Part shown: positions 20,369-30,056 of the stretch, one piece after another
How positions within the stretch are numbered: position 1 is the first letter of the stretch
How the letters are laid out: each line of letters starts with the position of its first letter
Assembly (NCBI GenBank): GCA_963730065.1
Contig: CAVSQL010000014.1
Location: 744,001-808,000, forward strand
Reading direction: 5' to 3'
Source: UBA9676 sp963730065
GTDB taxonomy: Bacteria; Actinomycetota; Actinomycetes; Streptosporangiales; Streptosporangiaceae
DNA length: 64,000 bases
Translations under genes and position numbers: made by a program
Notes under the pieces: model-generated
The model's database searches: none
The model's input: only the letters and a program-made list of their open reading frames with translations
What the model was told of the DNA's origin: nothing

Positions 20369-21367
20369 GTGCCGGGCACCAACCCCGATGTGCTGGTCGT
20401 GGGGGCCGGCGTGTCCGGCCTGACCACCGCGGTCTGCCTGGCCGAGGCCGGCCTGTCCGTCGAGATCCGCGCCGACCGGCTGCCGCCGGACACCACCTCC
20501 GCCGTGGCCGGCGCGATCTGGGGCCCGCACCTGGCGGAGACCGGTGAGCGCCCGACCCGGTGGCGCGGCGCCACCCTGGCGGCGCTGCGCGAGCTCGCCG
20601 CCGGCCCCGGCGGCCACGCGGCCGGCGTGCGGATCGCGAGCGGGATCCATGTCTTCCGCGGCTCCCCCGCCCCGCCGGACTGGCTCGCCGAACTCGGCGG
20701 CTACCGACCGTGCCAGCCACACGAGCTGCCGCCCGGGTTCAGCAGCGGCTGGCGTTACGCCGCGCCGCTGGTTCACATGCCGACCTATCTCGGCTACCTG
20801 CGGGCCAGGTTCGAGCACGCGGGCGGCCGGGTCGCCGTGGCCAGCGTGGCCTCCCTGGCCGGCGCGGCCCGTGAGGCCGGGGCCGGGGCCGTCGTGAACT
20901 GCTCCGGGGCCCACGCCCGCCAGCTCGCCAGCGACCCGGAGGTCACCCCGGTCCGGGGCCAGGCGGTGGTGGCCGCCAACCCGGGCCTCACCGAATTCAC
21001 CATCGCGCCCGGCGACGCCTCGGCCGAGCTGGCCTACCTGTTCCCGCACGGCGACACCGTCATCCTCGGCGGCTCCGAGGGGCCCGGGGACTGGAACCTC
21101 GAGCCGGACCCGGCCATCGCCGAACGGATTGTGCGCGACTGCGCGGCGCTCGAGCCCCGGCTGCGGGGCGCGCAGGTCCTGGCCCACCGGGTCGGCCTGC
21201 GCCCGGTCCGGCCGACGGTGCGGCTGGAGACCGAGCCGGCCGGGCCCGGCGACGGCGGTGGCCCGCTGATCGTGCACAACTACGGCCACGGCGGCGCCGG
21301 CATCACGCTGTCGTGGGGCTGCGCACGCGAGGCCGCCCGCCTGGCCGCCGGAGGAGGCCTAGGGTGA
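20369..21367 (+). CDS. D-amino-acid oxidase family FAD enzyme
   Basis: A 332-residue flavoenzyme that would oxidise D-amino acids to 2-oxo acids. The FAD-binding motif is VLVVGAGVSGLTTAVCLAEA. DAAO features follow: SAVAGAIWGPHL, AAPLVHMPTYLGYLRARFE, VVNCSGAHARQLASD, RVGLRPVRPTVRLE and the C-terminal IVHNYGHGGAGITLSWGCA. The GTG at 20369 has AGGAAG nine bases upstream, five bases past the ligase stop, so it is in the same operon. It may use an aromatic D-amino acid or a related amine, but that is a guess from context. Confidence 0.88.
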   Translation: MPGTNPDVLVVGAGVSGLTTAVCLAEAGLSVEIRADRLPPDTTSAVAGAIWGPHLAETGERPTRWRGATLAALRELAAGPGGHAAGVRIASGIHVFRGSPAPPDWLAELGGYRPCQPHELPPGFSSGWRYAAPLVHMPTYLGYLRARFEHAGGRVAVASVASLAGAAREAGAGAVVNCSGAHARQLASDPEVTPVRGQAVVAANPGLTEFTIAPGDASAELAYLFPHGDTVILGGSEGPGDWNLEPDPAIAERIVRDCAALEPRLRGAQVLAHRVGLRPVRPTVRLETEPAGPGDGGGPLIVHNYGHGGAGITLSWGCAREAARLAAGGGLG

Positions 21368-21371
21368 GAGC

Positions 21372-22295
21372 ATGCGGATCGGTTTCGGCGCCCCCGTGTC
21401 GGGCGCATGGGCTACCCCAGCCAACCTGGCCGGATTCACCGCCCAGGCGGAAGCGGCCGGCTACACGTCGGTCTGGACGTTCCAGCGGCTGATCGTCCCC
21501 GAGGGTTCCGCGATGGAGCCTGTCTACCACAGCGTGCTCGACCCGATGGTGGCGCTCGGGTACGCGGCGGCGGCCACGTCGCGGATCAGGCTGGGCGTCG
21601 CCGTGGTGAACATGCCCTACCTCTCCCCCGCCTACCTGGCCAAGCAGGCCGCGACCGTGGACGTGCTCTCAGACGGCCGGCTCGATCTCGGCCTGGGCCT
21701 GGGCTGGATGGCGGAGGAGTTCGCCGCCGCGGGCGCGACCATGGCCCGCCGCGGCGCCCGGACCGCCGAGTACATCGAGGTGATGCGCCGCCTGTGGGCG
21801 GGCGGGGTGGCCGAGTTCAGCGGCGAGTTCTACACGCTGCCGGCCGGCCGGATGGCACCTGGGCCCGTGCAGCGCCCCGGGCCGCCGATCCTGCTGGGCG
21901 GCACGGTACCCCGGGCCGTGGAACGGGCCGGGCGGCTCGCCGACGGCTGGGTGACCTCGAGCCGGGCCGACCTGTCCCGGATCGGCGAGGGCATCAAGGC
22001 GGTCCAGGACGCGGCCGAGCAGGCGGGCCGCGACCCGGCCGCGATGCGGATCATCTGCCGGGGCGTGGTCCACTGGGGCGCCCCGGTGATCGTGCCCGAA
22101 GGCGGGGGGCGGCGGCTGCTGTCGGGCAGCTTCGACGACATCCGCGCCGACACCCAGTGGCTGGCTGAGCAGGGCGTCACCGAGATCTTCTACGACCTCA
22201 ACTGGGATCCGCTGGTCGGGTCGCCCGGCGCCGACCCGGCCGGCGCCGCCGCCCGGGCCACGGAGATCCTGGACGGGCTGGCCCCCCGCGCCTGA
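21372..22295 (+). CDS. LLM-class (luciferase-like) F420-dependent oxidoreductase
   Basis: A 307-residue TIM-barrel oxidoreductase of the bacterial luciferase superfamily. Typical segments are FGAPVSGAWATPANLAGFTA, RIRLGVAVVNMPYLSPAYLA, LDLGLGLGWMAEEFAAAG and PGPPILLGGTVPRAVERAG. The start lies four bases after the oxidase stop, continuing the operon that begins with the benzoate-CoA ligase. F420 rather than FMN is inferred from the actinomycete subfamily pattern. Substrate unknown. It ends two bases before the convergent LAL gene. Confidence 0.85.
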   Translation: MRIGFGAPVSGAWATPANLAGFTAQAEAAGYTSVWTFQRLIVPEGSAMEPVYHSVLDPMVALGYAAAATSRIRLGVAVVNMPYLSPAYLAKQAATVDVLSDGRLDLGLGLGWMAEEFAAAGATMARRGARTAEYIEVMRRLWAGGVAEFSGEFYTLPAGRMAPGPVQRPGPPILLGGTVPRAVERAGRLADGWVTSSRADLSRIGEGIKAVQDAAEQAGRDPAAMRIICRGVVHWGAPVIVPEGGGRRLLSGSFDDIRADTQWLAEQGVTEIFYDLNWDPLVGSPGADPAGAAARATEILDGLAPRA

Positions 22296-22297
22296 GG

Positions 22298-25270
22298 TCA
22301 GGTCCCTTCCCGGTAGGCGATCGCCGCGGCCTCGGTCCGGCTGGACGCGCCGAGCTTGGCCAGGATGTTGGACACGTGCACGCTCGCCGTCTTCGGCGCG
22401 ATGAACAGCTTGGCGGCGATCTCGCGGTTGCTGTGGCCCTCGGCGAGCAGCTCGAGGACCTCCTGCTCGCGGGGGGTCAGGGCGGCCAGCACGCCGGGCG
22501 GGTAGGTGGAGGGCCGCGGCCCGATCCGGGCCCGCCGGGCCAGGTCGGCCAGCGAGGTCAGCAGCGGGACGGCGCCGAGCCGCTCCACCGTGTCCATGGC
22601 CAGCTTCCACTCGTGCTCGGCCCGCTCCCGCTGCCCCTTCTCGGCCAGCGCCTCAGCCAGCCGCCAGCGGGCCCGGGCGCCTTCGTAGACGAACCCGGGG
22701 CCGAACGTGTCCACCACCGACTGCCAGGCGGCCGGGCTGTTCTTGCCGCGGGCGCGGGCCCATTCGGCCTCGGCGCGGGCGAGCCAGCCGCGGCCGTCGA
22801 TGCCCAGCACGAACTTCGGCTGCCGCGGGTAGGCGGCTCCCTGGCGGGCCACCGCGATCAGTGCCTTCGCCGCCTTCAGCTCGGCCTTTTCGGTCCGGGT
22901 GTCGCCGGCGGCGCGGGCCCGCACGGCCCGGTTCGCGTGAGCGGACAGGCCGATCGCGGCGACCCGGATGACCGGCGGCCCGTAGCCGTCCTCGTCGGCC
23001 TCCGTGGCGAGCGCGGCGGCGACCTCCCCCAGCGCCCCCTCGGGGTCGCCCCGCCAGAGGGCGTGCTCGGCCAGCAGCCCCCGGGCGATGTACTCGCCGA
23101 ACCGGTCCTCCGCCCAGAACGGCTCCAGCCAGGCCCGGCGCTCCCCCACCACCGGGTTCCCCTGGCCCACCTCGACGAACAGGGCCATGGCCGACAGCCG
23201 GGCCTCGGCCACCGTGGTGGCGCGGACCGGGAACCCGTCCGCGAGCTCCGCCGCGTGATCCCACTTGCCTTCCGCGTAGTGCGCCAGGTAGTGCAGGTAC
23301 TGCAGGTCCAGGCCGTAGGGCGCCAGGCCGAGCCCCTTCTCCTCCGCCCGCGCCACCCCCTGGTGGGCGGTCGTGACCGCGCCCTCCAGGTCGCCGCGCT
23401 CCAGTTTCGCCCGCGCGAGCTGGAACGCGGCCCGCAGCTCGACGCCGAGCATCTGCGCGTCACGGGCCTGGTCGTGCGCCAAGGTGTACAGGCGGATCGC
23501 CTCGTCCACCTGGCCGCCGTTCTCGCTGAGCTGGCCCAGCGTCACCAGGGCGTCCGCTTCCACCCAGGGCGCGCTGACCGCCTGGGCCGCCTCCTGGGCC
23601 TGCTTGGCCACCGCGGTCGCGGCTTCGGTGTCCCGCGCGTACATGAGGGTCTGGGAGAGGGTCGCCAGCGCCCGCGCCCGCTCCCAGGAGGGCGGGTCCT
23701 CGGGCAGCGCCTCCACCGCGGCCCGCGCGGCCTCCACCGCGTCGGCGAACGACTCGGTTTCCAGCAGGAAGTAGGCCAGCCGCTCACGCACCCGGCTGGC
23801 GAGCGCCGGGTCGGCGGAGCCGCCGAGCCAGACGCGCAGCCGCCGCAGCTCCTGGACCGCACGCACGACCTCGCCGCTCGCGGCGGCGCTGGTCGCGGAG
23901 CGGAACGCCAGCATGCCGCGGGCCATCCCGCCGAGCTTCTCCGGCTCGCTCACCCGGTCCCACAGCCCCAGCGCGGCGTCGTAATGCCGGTGCGCCTCCG
24001 CGGGCGCCGCCAGCCGTTCCGCCTCCTGCGCCGCCTGGACCGAGGCGGTGAACGCGCCGGTGATGTCGTGGCTGGCCAGGCAGTGGTGGGCGAGCTCGGC
24101 AGCGGTGCCGGGCACGGTGGCGAGCCGGCCCGGGTCCGCCAGCAGCTCGGCGAACCTGGCGTGCAGCCGGGTCCGCTCGCCCGGCAGCAGGTCGCCGTAG
24201 ATGGCCTCGCGGATCAGCGCGTGCCGGAAGGCGTAGCCCTGGGTGCCGTCGGGGACGAGCAGCTGGTGGGCCACTGACTCCCGCACGCCCTCCTCGAAAT
24301 CGGCGGCGGCCAGCCCGGACGCCTCCCTGATCATGTCGTCCTCGACCCGCCGCCCGGCGACGGCCGCCGCCCGCAGCACCTGCTGGGCCGTGCCGGATAC
24401 CTGCTCGAACCGGGCCAGGAGCAGCGCGGCGAGCCCGGTCGGCAGAACGTTTCCCGGCCGCTCCTTCCCGGCCCGGTCCTTCCCGGCCCGGCCGTTCCCG
24501 GCGGCCAGCAGCTCCTCGCCGTAGTACGGGTTCCCTTCGGCGCGGGTGACGATCCGGTGCAGGGTGGCCGCGTCCAGCGGGCTGGCCGCCAGCGCGCTCA
24601 GATGGTCGGCCATGTCCGCGTAGCCGAGTGGGGCGAGCTCGATCGCGGTCACCCCGGGCAGCCGGAGCAGTTCCGCGACCACCGGCCGCAGCGGATGACG
24701 GCGGTGCAGGTCGTCGGTGCGGTACGTGACCACCACCGCCACCTTTTCCCGGTGCAGCACCCGGCTCAGGAAGGTGAGCAGGTCGCGGGTGGAGCGGTCG
24801 GCCCAGTGCAGGTCCTCCAGCACGAGCAGGACCGGCCGCTGCGACGCCAGCTCGGCGAGCATCCCCAGCACCGCGCCGAACAGCTGCTGCTGCGCGAGGC
24901 CCGGCAGGTCGGCCGGTGGCGGGCTGGCGCCGCGATCGGGCAGCAGCCGGCCGAGCACCGGGCGGGCGGCGATCGCGTCCAGCAGCATCTGGTCCGGGCT
25001 CGGCCCGGCGGTCGCCGCGCGCAGCGCGTCGGCGAGCGGCAGGTAGGGAATGCTGTCGCCCAGCTCGGCACAGCGGCCGGACAGCACGGTGAAACCCCGG
25101 CCCGCGGCCCGGCCGGCCAGCTCCGCCACCAGGCGGGTCTTGCCCACCCCGGCGTCCCCGCTAATGAGCGCGTGTCTGGGCCGGCCCTCGGCGGCATCGT
25201 CAAGCAGGTCGAGCAGGCGGCGCAACTCGCCATCCCGTCCGACCAGCCGCTGACCCGATACCCGCAGCAC
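22298..25270 (-). CDS. LAL-type LuxR family ATPase transcriptional regulator
   Basis: A MalT-like large ATP-binding regulator of about 990 residues. The AAA/STAND domain at the N-terminus has Walker A ISGDAGVGKTRLVAEL and Walker B LLVLEDLHWAD. A long helical TPR-like middle region (roughly residues 380-900) follows. The C-terminus is a LuxR HTH: LTPREQEVLELLAEGHSNRE, IAAKLFIAPKTASVHVSNIL. The frame is open to a TTG at 25309 without a ribosome site; the GTG at 25270 has GGGG about ten bases upstream and is preferred. Such regulators are usually activated by a sugar or other small molecule with ATP. Confidence 0.9.
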   Translation of the reverse strand: MLRVSGQRLVGRDGELRRLLDLLDDAAEGRPRHALISGDAGVGKTRLVAELAGRAAGRGFTVLSGRCAELGDSIPYLPLADALRAATAGPSPDQMLLDAIAARPVLGRLLPDRGASPPPADLPGLAQQQLFGAVLGMLAELASQRPVLLVLEDLHWADRSTRDLLTFLSRVLHREKVAVVVTYRTDDLHRRHPLRPVVAELLRLPGVTAIELAPLGYADMADHLSALAASPLDAATLHRIVTRAEGNPYYGEELLAAGNGRAGKDRAGKERPGNVLPTGLAALLLARFEQVSGTAQQVLRAAAVAGRRVEDDMIREASGLAAADFEEGVRESVAHQLLVPDGTQGYAFRHALIREAIYGDLLPGERTRLHARFAELLADPGRLATVPGTAAELAHHCLASHDITGAFTASVQAAQEAERLAAPAEAHRHYDAALGLWDRVSEPEKLGGMARGMLAFRSATSAAASGEVVRAVQELRRLRVWLGGSADPALASRVRERLAYFLLETESFADAVEAARAAVEALPEDPPSWERARALATLSQTLMYARDTEAATAVAKQAQEAAQAVSAPWVEADALVTLGQLSENGGQVDEAIRLYTLAHDQARDAQMLGVELRAAFQLARAKLERGDLEGAVTTAHQGVARAEEKGLGLAPYGLDLQYLHYLAHYAEGKWDHAAELADGFPVRATTVAEARLSAMALFVEVGQGNPVVGERRAWLEPFWAEDRFGEYIARGLLAEHALWRGDPEGALGEVAAALATEADEDGYGPPVIRVAAIGLSAHANRAVRARAAGDTRTEKAELKAAKALIAVARQGAAYPRQPKFVLGIDGRGWLARAEAEWARARGKNSPAAWQSVVDTFGPGFVYEGARARWRLAEALAEKGQRERAEHEWKLAMDTVERLGAVPLLTSLADLARRARIGPRPSTYPPGVLAALTPREQEVLELLAEGHSNREIAAKLFIAPKTASVHVSNILAKLGASSRTEAAAIAYREGT

Positions 25271-25413
25271 ATCGCCATTATCCCCGCTGGAACGGGCAAA
25301 GGTGGACAAGGAGCGCGATTGCTCTTGCCTGCCACTCAGGTGGATGTGGCCGCGGACGGGTAAGAAGCCCTAGATGGAGGCCGGAATGGCTCGTCGAAAG
25401 GAGAGGAGGCCGC

Positions 25414-25767
25414 ATGGATACTGAGCCGGCCGTCTCCTACCATGCCGCCGTGCCCGGCACGCCCGTTTTCACCCGGACCGGGCAGGAGATCGGCACCCTG
25501 GAGCATGTCCTCGAGGTGCCCGACGAGGGCCGGTTCGATGGCCTGGTGATCGCCACCGACTGGGGGTTACGTTTCGTGGGCGCCGACCAGGTCGAGCTGA
25601 TCACGGTCCGCCATGTGCGCTCCCGGCTGGACGACGAGCAGGCGGCCCGGTTGCCCCCGCCCCAGGGCACCGTGGTCTACCGGGTCAGCTCGCTGGACGA
25701 GATCGGCGACGCGCTGGACGAGCGGCTGGGGCGGATGTTCAGCCGGCCGCACTGGAAGGAGGGCTGA
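25414..25767 (+). CDS. PRC-barrel-like small protein
   Basis: A 117-residue protein with one PRC-barrel-like beta domain: GTPVFTRTGQEIGTLEHVLE, then GRFDGLVIATDWGLRFVGAD and ITVRHVRSRL. Such domains bind RNA, protein or nucleotide partners in varied settings. A strong AAAGGAGAGGAGG site precedes the ATG. It lies 64 bp ahead of valS in the same direction, so co-transcription is possible. Confidence 0.75.
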   Translation: MDTEPAVSYHAAVPGTPVFTRTGQEIGTLEHVLEVPDEGRFDGLVIATDWGLRFVGADQVELITVRHVRSRLDDEQAARLPPPQGTVVYRVSSLDEIGDALDERLGRMFSRPHWKEG

Positions 25768-25831
25768 CCGGCCCGGCCGGCCGGCTCATCCGCGGCCCGC
25801 GGCCCGGCCGCGGCCGTGTACCCTGGGCACC

Positions 25832-28444
25832 ATGAGCACCGATTCCCGTCCCCGCCGCGCGCCGCAGGCGCGCCCGGCCAGCCTCGTGCCGGACAAGCCC
25901 TCGCTTGACGGCATCGAGGAGAAGTGGTCACGCCGGTGGGACGAGTCGGGCGTAGTACACGTTTGACCGCTCCAGGCCCCGTGGCGACGTCTTCGCCATC
26001 GACACCCCACCGCTGACGGTCAGCGGGAAGCTGCACATCGGGCACGTCTACTCGTTCACCCACACCGACACGGTCGCGCGGTTCCAGCGCATGCGCGGCA
26101 AGGAGGTGTTCTACCCCATCGGGTGGGACGACAACGGCCTGCCGACCGAGCGCAGGGTGCAGAACTATTTCCACGTCCGGTGCGATCCCGCGCTGCCCTA
26201 CGACCCGTCGTTCGTGCCGCCGGCCAGCCCCGGCACCGACCAGATCCCGGTGTCGCGGCGCAACTTCGTGGAGCTGTGCCAGCGCCTGACCGACCTGGAC
26301 GAGCAGGCGTTCGAGGAGGTGTGGCGCCGGCTCGGCCTGTCGGTGGACTGGTCAACGATGTACCGGACCATCGACGAGCCGTCCCGCGCCATCTCGCAGC
26401 GCGCCTTCCTGCGCAACCTGGCCCGCGGCGAGGCCTACCTGGCCGAGGCGCCGACCCTGTGGGACGTGACGTTCCGCACCGCGGTCGCCCAGGCCGAGCT
26501 GGAAGACCGGGAGGTGGCCGGGGCCTACTACCGGATCGCCTTCCATACCCCGGGCGGCGAGGTGGTGCGGGTGGCGACCACCCGGCCCGAGCTGCTGCCT
26601 GCCTGCGTGGCGCTGGTCGCCCGGCCCGGCGACGAGCGGTACCGCGCCCTGATCGGGACCACGGTGCACACGCCGCTGTTCGGGGTGGAGATCCCGGTGC
26701 TGGCCCACCACCTGGCCGACCCGGCCAAGGGCACCGGCATCGCCATGGTGTGCACGTTCGGGGATTCGGCCGACGTCACCTGGTGGCGGGAGCTGGACCT
26801 GCCCACCCGCCCGGTGATGGGCACAGACGGCCGCTTCGTGGCCTGCCCGCCCGCCGCGATCACCAGCCAGGCGGGCCGCCGGGCCTACCGGCAGCTCGCC
26901 GGGGAGACAGTGGCGGCGGCCCGGGAGCGGACCGCCAGGCTGCTGCGCGCCAGCGGGGACCTGCTCGGCGACCCCGAGCCGGTCCGGCACGCGGTCAACT
27001 TCTACGAGCGGGGCACCCAGCCGCTGGAGGTCGTCACCACCCGGCAGTGGTACCTGCGCAACGGGGGCCGCGACCCGGAACTGGCGCAGGCCCTGATCGA
27101 GGCGGCCGGCCAGATCAGCTGGCACCCCGCCCATATGCGGGTCCGGTACGAGAACTGGGTGAACGGCCTCAACGGCGACTGGCTGGTCAGCCGGCAGCGG
27201 TTCTTCGGCGTGCCGATCCCGCTCTGGTACCCGCTCGACGCCGGGGGCCAGCCGCGCTATGACACGCCAATCGTGCCGGCCGACGAGAGCCTGCCGGTCG
27301 ACCCGATGGCGCAGGCCCCCCCCGGTTATGACGCCTCCCAGCGCGGCCGGCCGGGCGGTTTCGCCGGCGACCCGGACGTGATGGACACCTGGGCCACTTC
27401 CTCCCTCACCCCGCAGATCGCGGCCCGGTGGTCGATCGACGGCGACCTGCCCGCCCGGGTGCTGCCGATGGACTTGCGCCCGCAGGCGCACGAGATCATC
27501 CGCACCTGGCTCTTTTACACACTGCTGCGCTCCCGGCTGGAGAACGGCACCGTGCCGTGGCGGCACGCCGCGATCTCCGGCTGGGTCCTCGACCCAGACC
27601 GGAAGAAGATGTCCAAGTCGGGGGGGAACGTGGTCACGCCGATGGACTCGCTGCGCAGGCACGGCAGCGACGCGGTGCGCTACTGGGCGGCCAGCGGCCG
27701 ACTCGGCGTCAACGTGGCCTTCGATCCGGCCCAGCTGAAGGTGGGCCGGAGGCTGGCGATCAAGATACTGAACGCGAGCCGGTTCGTGCTCACGCTGGCC
27801 CCGCCCGGCGCCCGGCCCGCCGGCCCGGCCGCGCCTGAGGGCGCGGCGGCCATCAGCGAGCCCCTCGACGCGGCGATGCTCGGCCGGCTGGCCCAGATGA
27901 TCGGCCAGTGCACCGCCTCGTTCGAGGCCTACGACCACGCGGGCGCGCTGGCGGCGGTGGAGGACTTCTTCTGGTTCTTCTGCGACGACTACCTGGAACT
28001 GGTCAAGGACCGCGCCTATGGGGGACGTGGCGATAGGCCGGCCGCTCGGCGCGGGCCGCGCTGAGGCTCGCGCTCTCGGCGGTGCTCCGGCTGTTCGCCC
28101 CGTTCCTGCCGTTCGTGACCGAGGAGGCATGGTCGTGGTGGCAGGCCGGCTCGGTGCACCGCGCCGCCTGGCCGGAGCCGGCCGAGGCGCTTACCGCCGC
28201 GGATGGCACCGGCCGCGGGACGCTCGAGGCGGCCTCGGCCGCGATCGCCGCCATCCGGGGGGCCAAGTCCGGCGCCCGGGTGTCCATGCGGGCGCCGGTC
28301 CGGGAACTGGTGGTGGCGGCGCCGCGGGACCACCTGGACGCACTCACGGCCGTGCTGCCCGACGTCCGGGCCGCGGGCCGGGTCGAGCGCACCGAACTGC
28401 GGCTGCGTGATCAGCCGGAGCCGGCCTACCAGGTCACCCTCTGA
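25832..28444 (+). CDS. valS: Valyl-tRNA synthetase, interrupted by two frameshifts
   Basis: A class I aminoacyl-tRNA synthetase charging tRNA-Val. The composite of about 870 residues carries the HIGH motif in GKLHIGHVYSFTHTDTVARF, FYPIGWDDNGLPTERRVQNY, an editing domain near residues 200-330, and KMSKS in DRKKMSKSGGNVVTP. The N-terminal frame (ATG 25832) stops after WDESGVVHV; dropping one G near 25955 joins it to YTFDRSRPRGDVFAIDTPPL. Near 28034 the main frame runs into a short tail, while adding one base joins it to GRSARAALRLALSAVLRLFA and FLPFVTEEAWSWW, stop 28444. The type is that of Streptomyces ValS. The last 19 bp overlap the convergent gene. Confidence 0.88.
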
Positions 28445-29988
28445 CCGGCCCCCCGGTCACCCCGGGTCCGGTTCGCTGTCCGCGCGGTTCCGGGCGGCCC
28501 GGATAACTCCTCCGCCGAGTCGGCGGTGAGCAGGCTGATCCATTCATCGGCCGGGTCGGCCGGGGGCGGCAGGGCTGGCGGAACGGGCAGCTTGGCCTTG
28601 TTTCGCCCACGCCCGTTCTTGCCACGCGCCGCCTCGTCCGGCTTGGCCGCCTCCTCATCCAGCCCGGCCGCCTCCGGCGGGTCGGCCGCGGCCGGGACCG
28701 GCGCGGCCTGGCCGTCGGCCGGTGACTTCGGCTGCTCGCCGGCGCTGTCCTCACGGTCCTGGCTGGCCTGGCCCGTCGCTGGATCTGCCGCGGGCCTGCC
28801 CGGCTGTTCCGGCTCCGGTCCCTCGGGCTGCTCCTCGGGCGGCTGGGCGGGGGCGAAAGCGTTCCAGCTTGTGGTTGACAGGCTCACCGACAGCCGGTCC
28901 CAGTCCGCGGACGGATCGCTGACCTGCGGTTTCGCCCAGTCCAGGGATTCGTCCCCGGGCAGCTCGTCGGCCCACCCGTCGGGCACCCCGGCCGGCGACT
29001 TCCCGGCTGCGGGCTTCCCGGCCGGCCTCTCCGCAACCGGGCTTGGCTCCGCCTCGCCGGGCTTGTCCGCGCCCCAGCCGGGTTCCGCCTCGCCGGGCTT
29101 GTCCCCGGCCCAGTCATCGGCCTCGTCACCGGGTCTGTCTCTGGCCCAGCCAGCGGCTTCTTCACCCGGCCTGCCGCTGGCCCAGCCAGCGGCCCCGTCA
29201 CCGGGAGTGTCCCTGGCCCAGCCAGCGGCTTCTTCACCCGGCCTGCCGCTGGCCCAGCCGGGTTCCGCCTCACCGGGCTGGTCCCCGGCCCAGCCAGCGG
29301 CCCGGTCAACGGCCCGCTCGCCCTCCCAGGCCGCCGCCTCGCCGGCCCAGCCGGTCCCGGTTCCGGCGGCCTGCTCCGGCGCCCAGCCGTCGGCCCGGGC
29401 GGCGGATTCGCCAGCCCAGCCCGCGCCACCGGCTGCCTCCTGGCCGCCCCCCTCCCGGCCGACAATGCGCAGGTCGTGGAAGGCCACGCTGAAGCCGGTG
29501 CCTTCCGGCGCGGCACACACGATCCCGGCGAGCATCTCACAGTCCGGCGGCATGAACACCAGCGCCGCGAGCTCGGCGGCACCGTCCCCGGCGGCGTAGC
29601 GGACCTCCACCGCGTCGCCGCGCCGCGACGCCCGCAGGGTGACCTCGTCGGCGCCGGCCGGCAGGTCGGCCACCATCCAGCTGGAGCGGCCCATGGTCAG
29701 GACGGTGCTGAGCCGCAGCCGCCCCTGGAAGAACTCCAGCCCGGTCTTCAGCCAGGTCTCCTGGTCGGCCCGGAGCATGATCCCGGCCTGGTCGTACTGG
29801 CTGGAGAAAGCGCCGCGGATCCGCACCGAGACATCGAGATCCCCCGGGAGACGGTCGCCGTACACGTGGCCGTTGTCGCGGACGTACCCGTAACCCGTTG
29901 TCCGCCAGAAGTCTGTGCCCGGGTCGACGCTGACCCTGAGCACATCGCCGTTTCGCTGCCAGCTGGCCGGCTCGTTCAGCCACTGCAT
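28426..29988 (-). CDS. DUF1349 (concanavalin A-like) protein with Trp-repeat disordered tail
   Basis: Residues 1-185 are a DUF1349/regulation-of-enolase-like jelly-roll: MQWLNEPASWQRNGDVLRVS, GTDFWRTTGYGYVRDNGHVY, DQAGIMLRADQETWLKTGLE and FQGRLRLSTVLTMGRSSWMV. The rest of the 520 residues is acidic, Pro/Ala/Gly-rich and organised as degenerate Trp repeats of about 12-15 residues (AGWARDTPGDG, AGWASGRPGEEA, DDWAGDKPGEAE). There is no signal peptide. The tail looks intrinsically disordered and may act as a linker or sticker-spacer region. The gene is divergent from msrB and its 3' end overlaps valS by 19 bp. Confidence 0.8.
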   Translation of the reverse strand: MQWLNEPASWQRNGDVLRVSVDPGTDFWRTTGYGYVRDNGHVYGDRLPGDLDVSVRIRGAFSSQYDQAGIMLRADQETWLKTGLEFFQGRLRLSTVLTMGRSSWMVADLPAGADEVTLRASRRGDAVEVRYAAGDGAAELAALVFMPPDCEMLAGIVCAAPEGTGFSVAFHDLRIVGREGGGQEAAGGAGWAGESAARADGWAPEQAAGTGTGWAGEAAAWEGERAVDRAAGWAGDQPGEAEPGWASGRPGEEAAGWARDTPGDGAAGWASGRPGEEAAGWARDRPGDEADDWAGDKPGEAEPGWGADKPGEAEPSPVAERPAGKPAAGKSPAGVPDGWADELPGDESLDWAKPQVSDPSADWDRLSVSLSTTSWNAFAPAQPPEEQPEGPEPEQPGRPAADPATGQASQDREDSAGEQPKSPADGQAAPVPAAADPPEAAGLDEEAAKPDEAARGKNGRGRNKAKLPVPPALPPPADPADEWISLLTADSAEELSGPPGTARTANRTRGDRGAGQRVTW

Positions 29989-30056
29989 GGAGGTCCTCCG
30001 CTGGGGTCAACGGTGTCGACCGTATCGGTATCCGGGCCGCCGGTACTCTCGGGTGC

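Noticed and set aside
22376..24277. Plus-strand frame of 633 codons
   Set aside because: Antisense to the LAL regulator; no motif or ribosome site.
26352..28130. Minus-strand frame of 592 codons
   Set aside because: Antisense to valS, which has all class I synthetase motifs.
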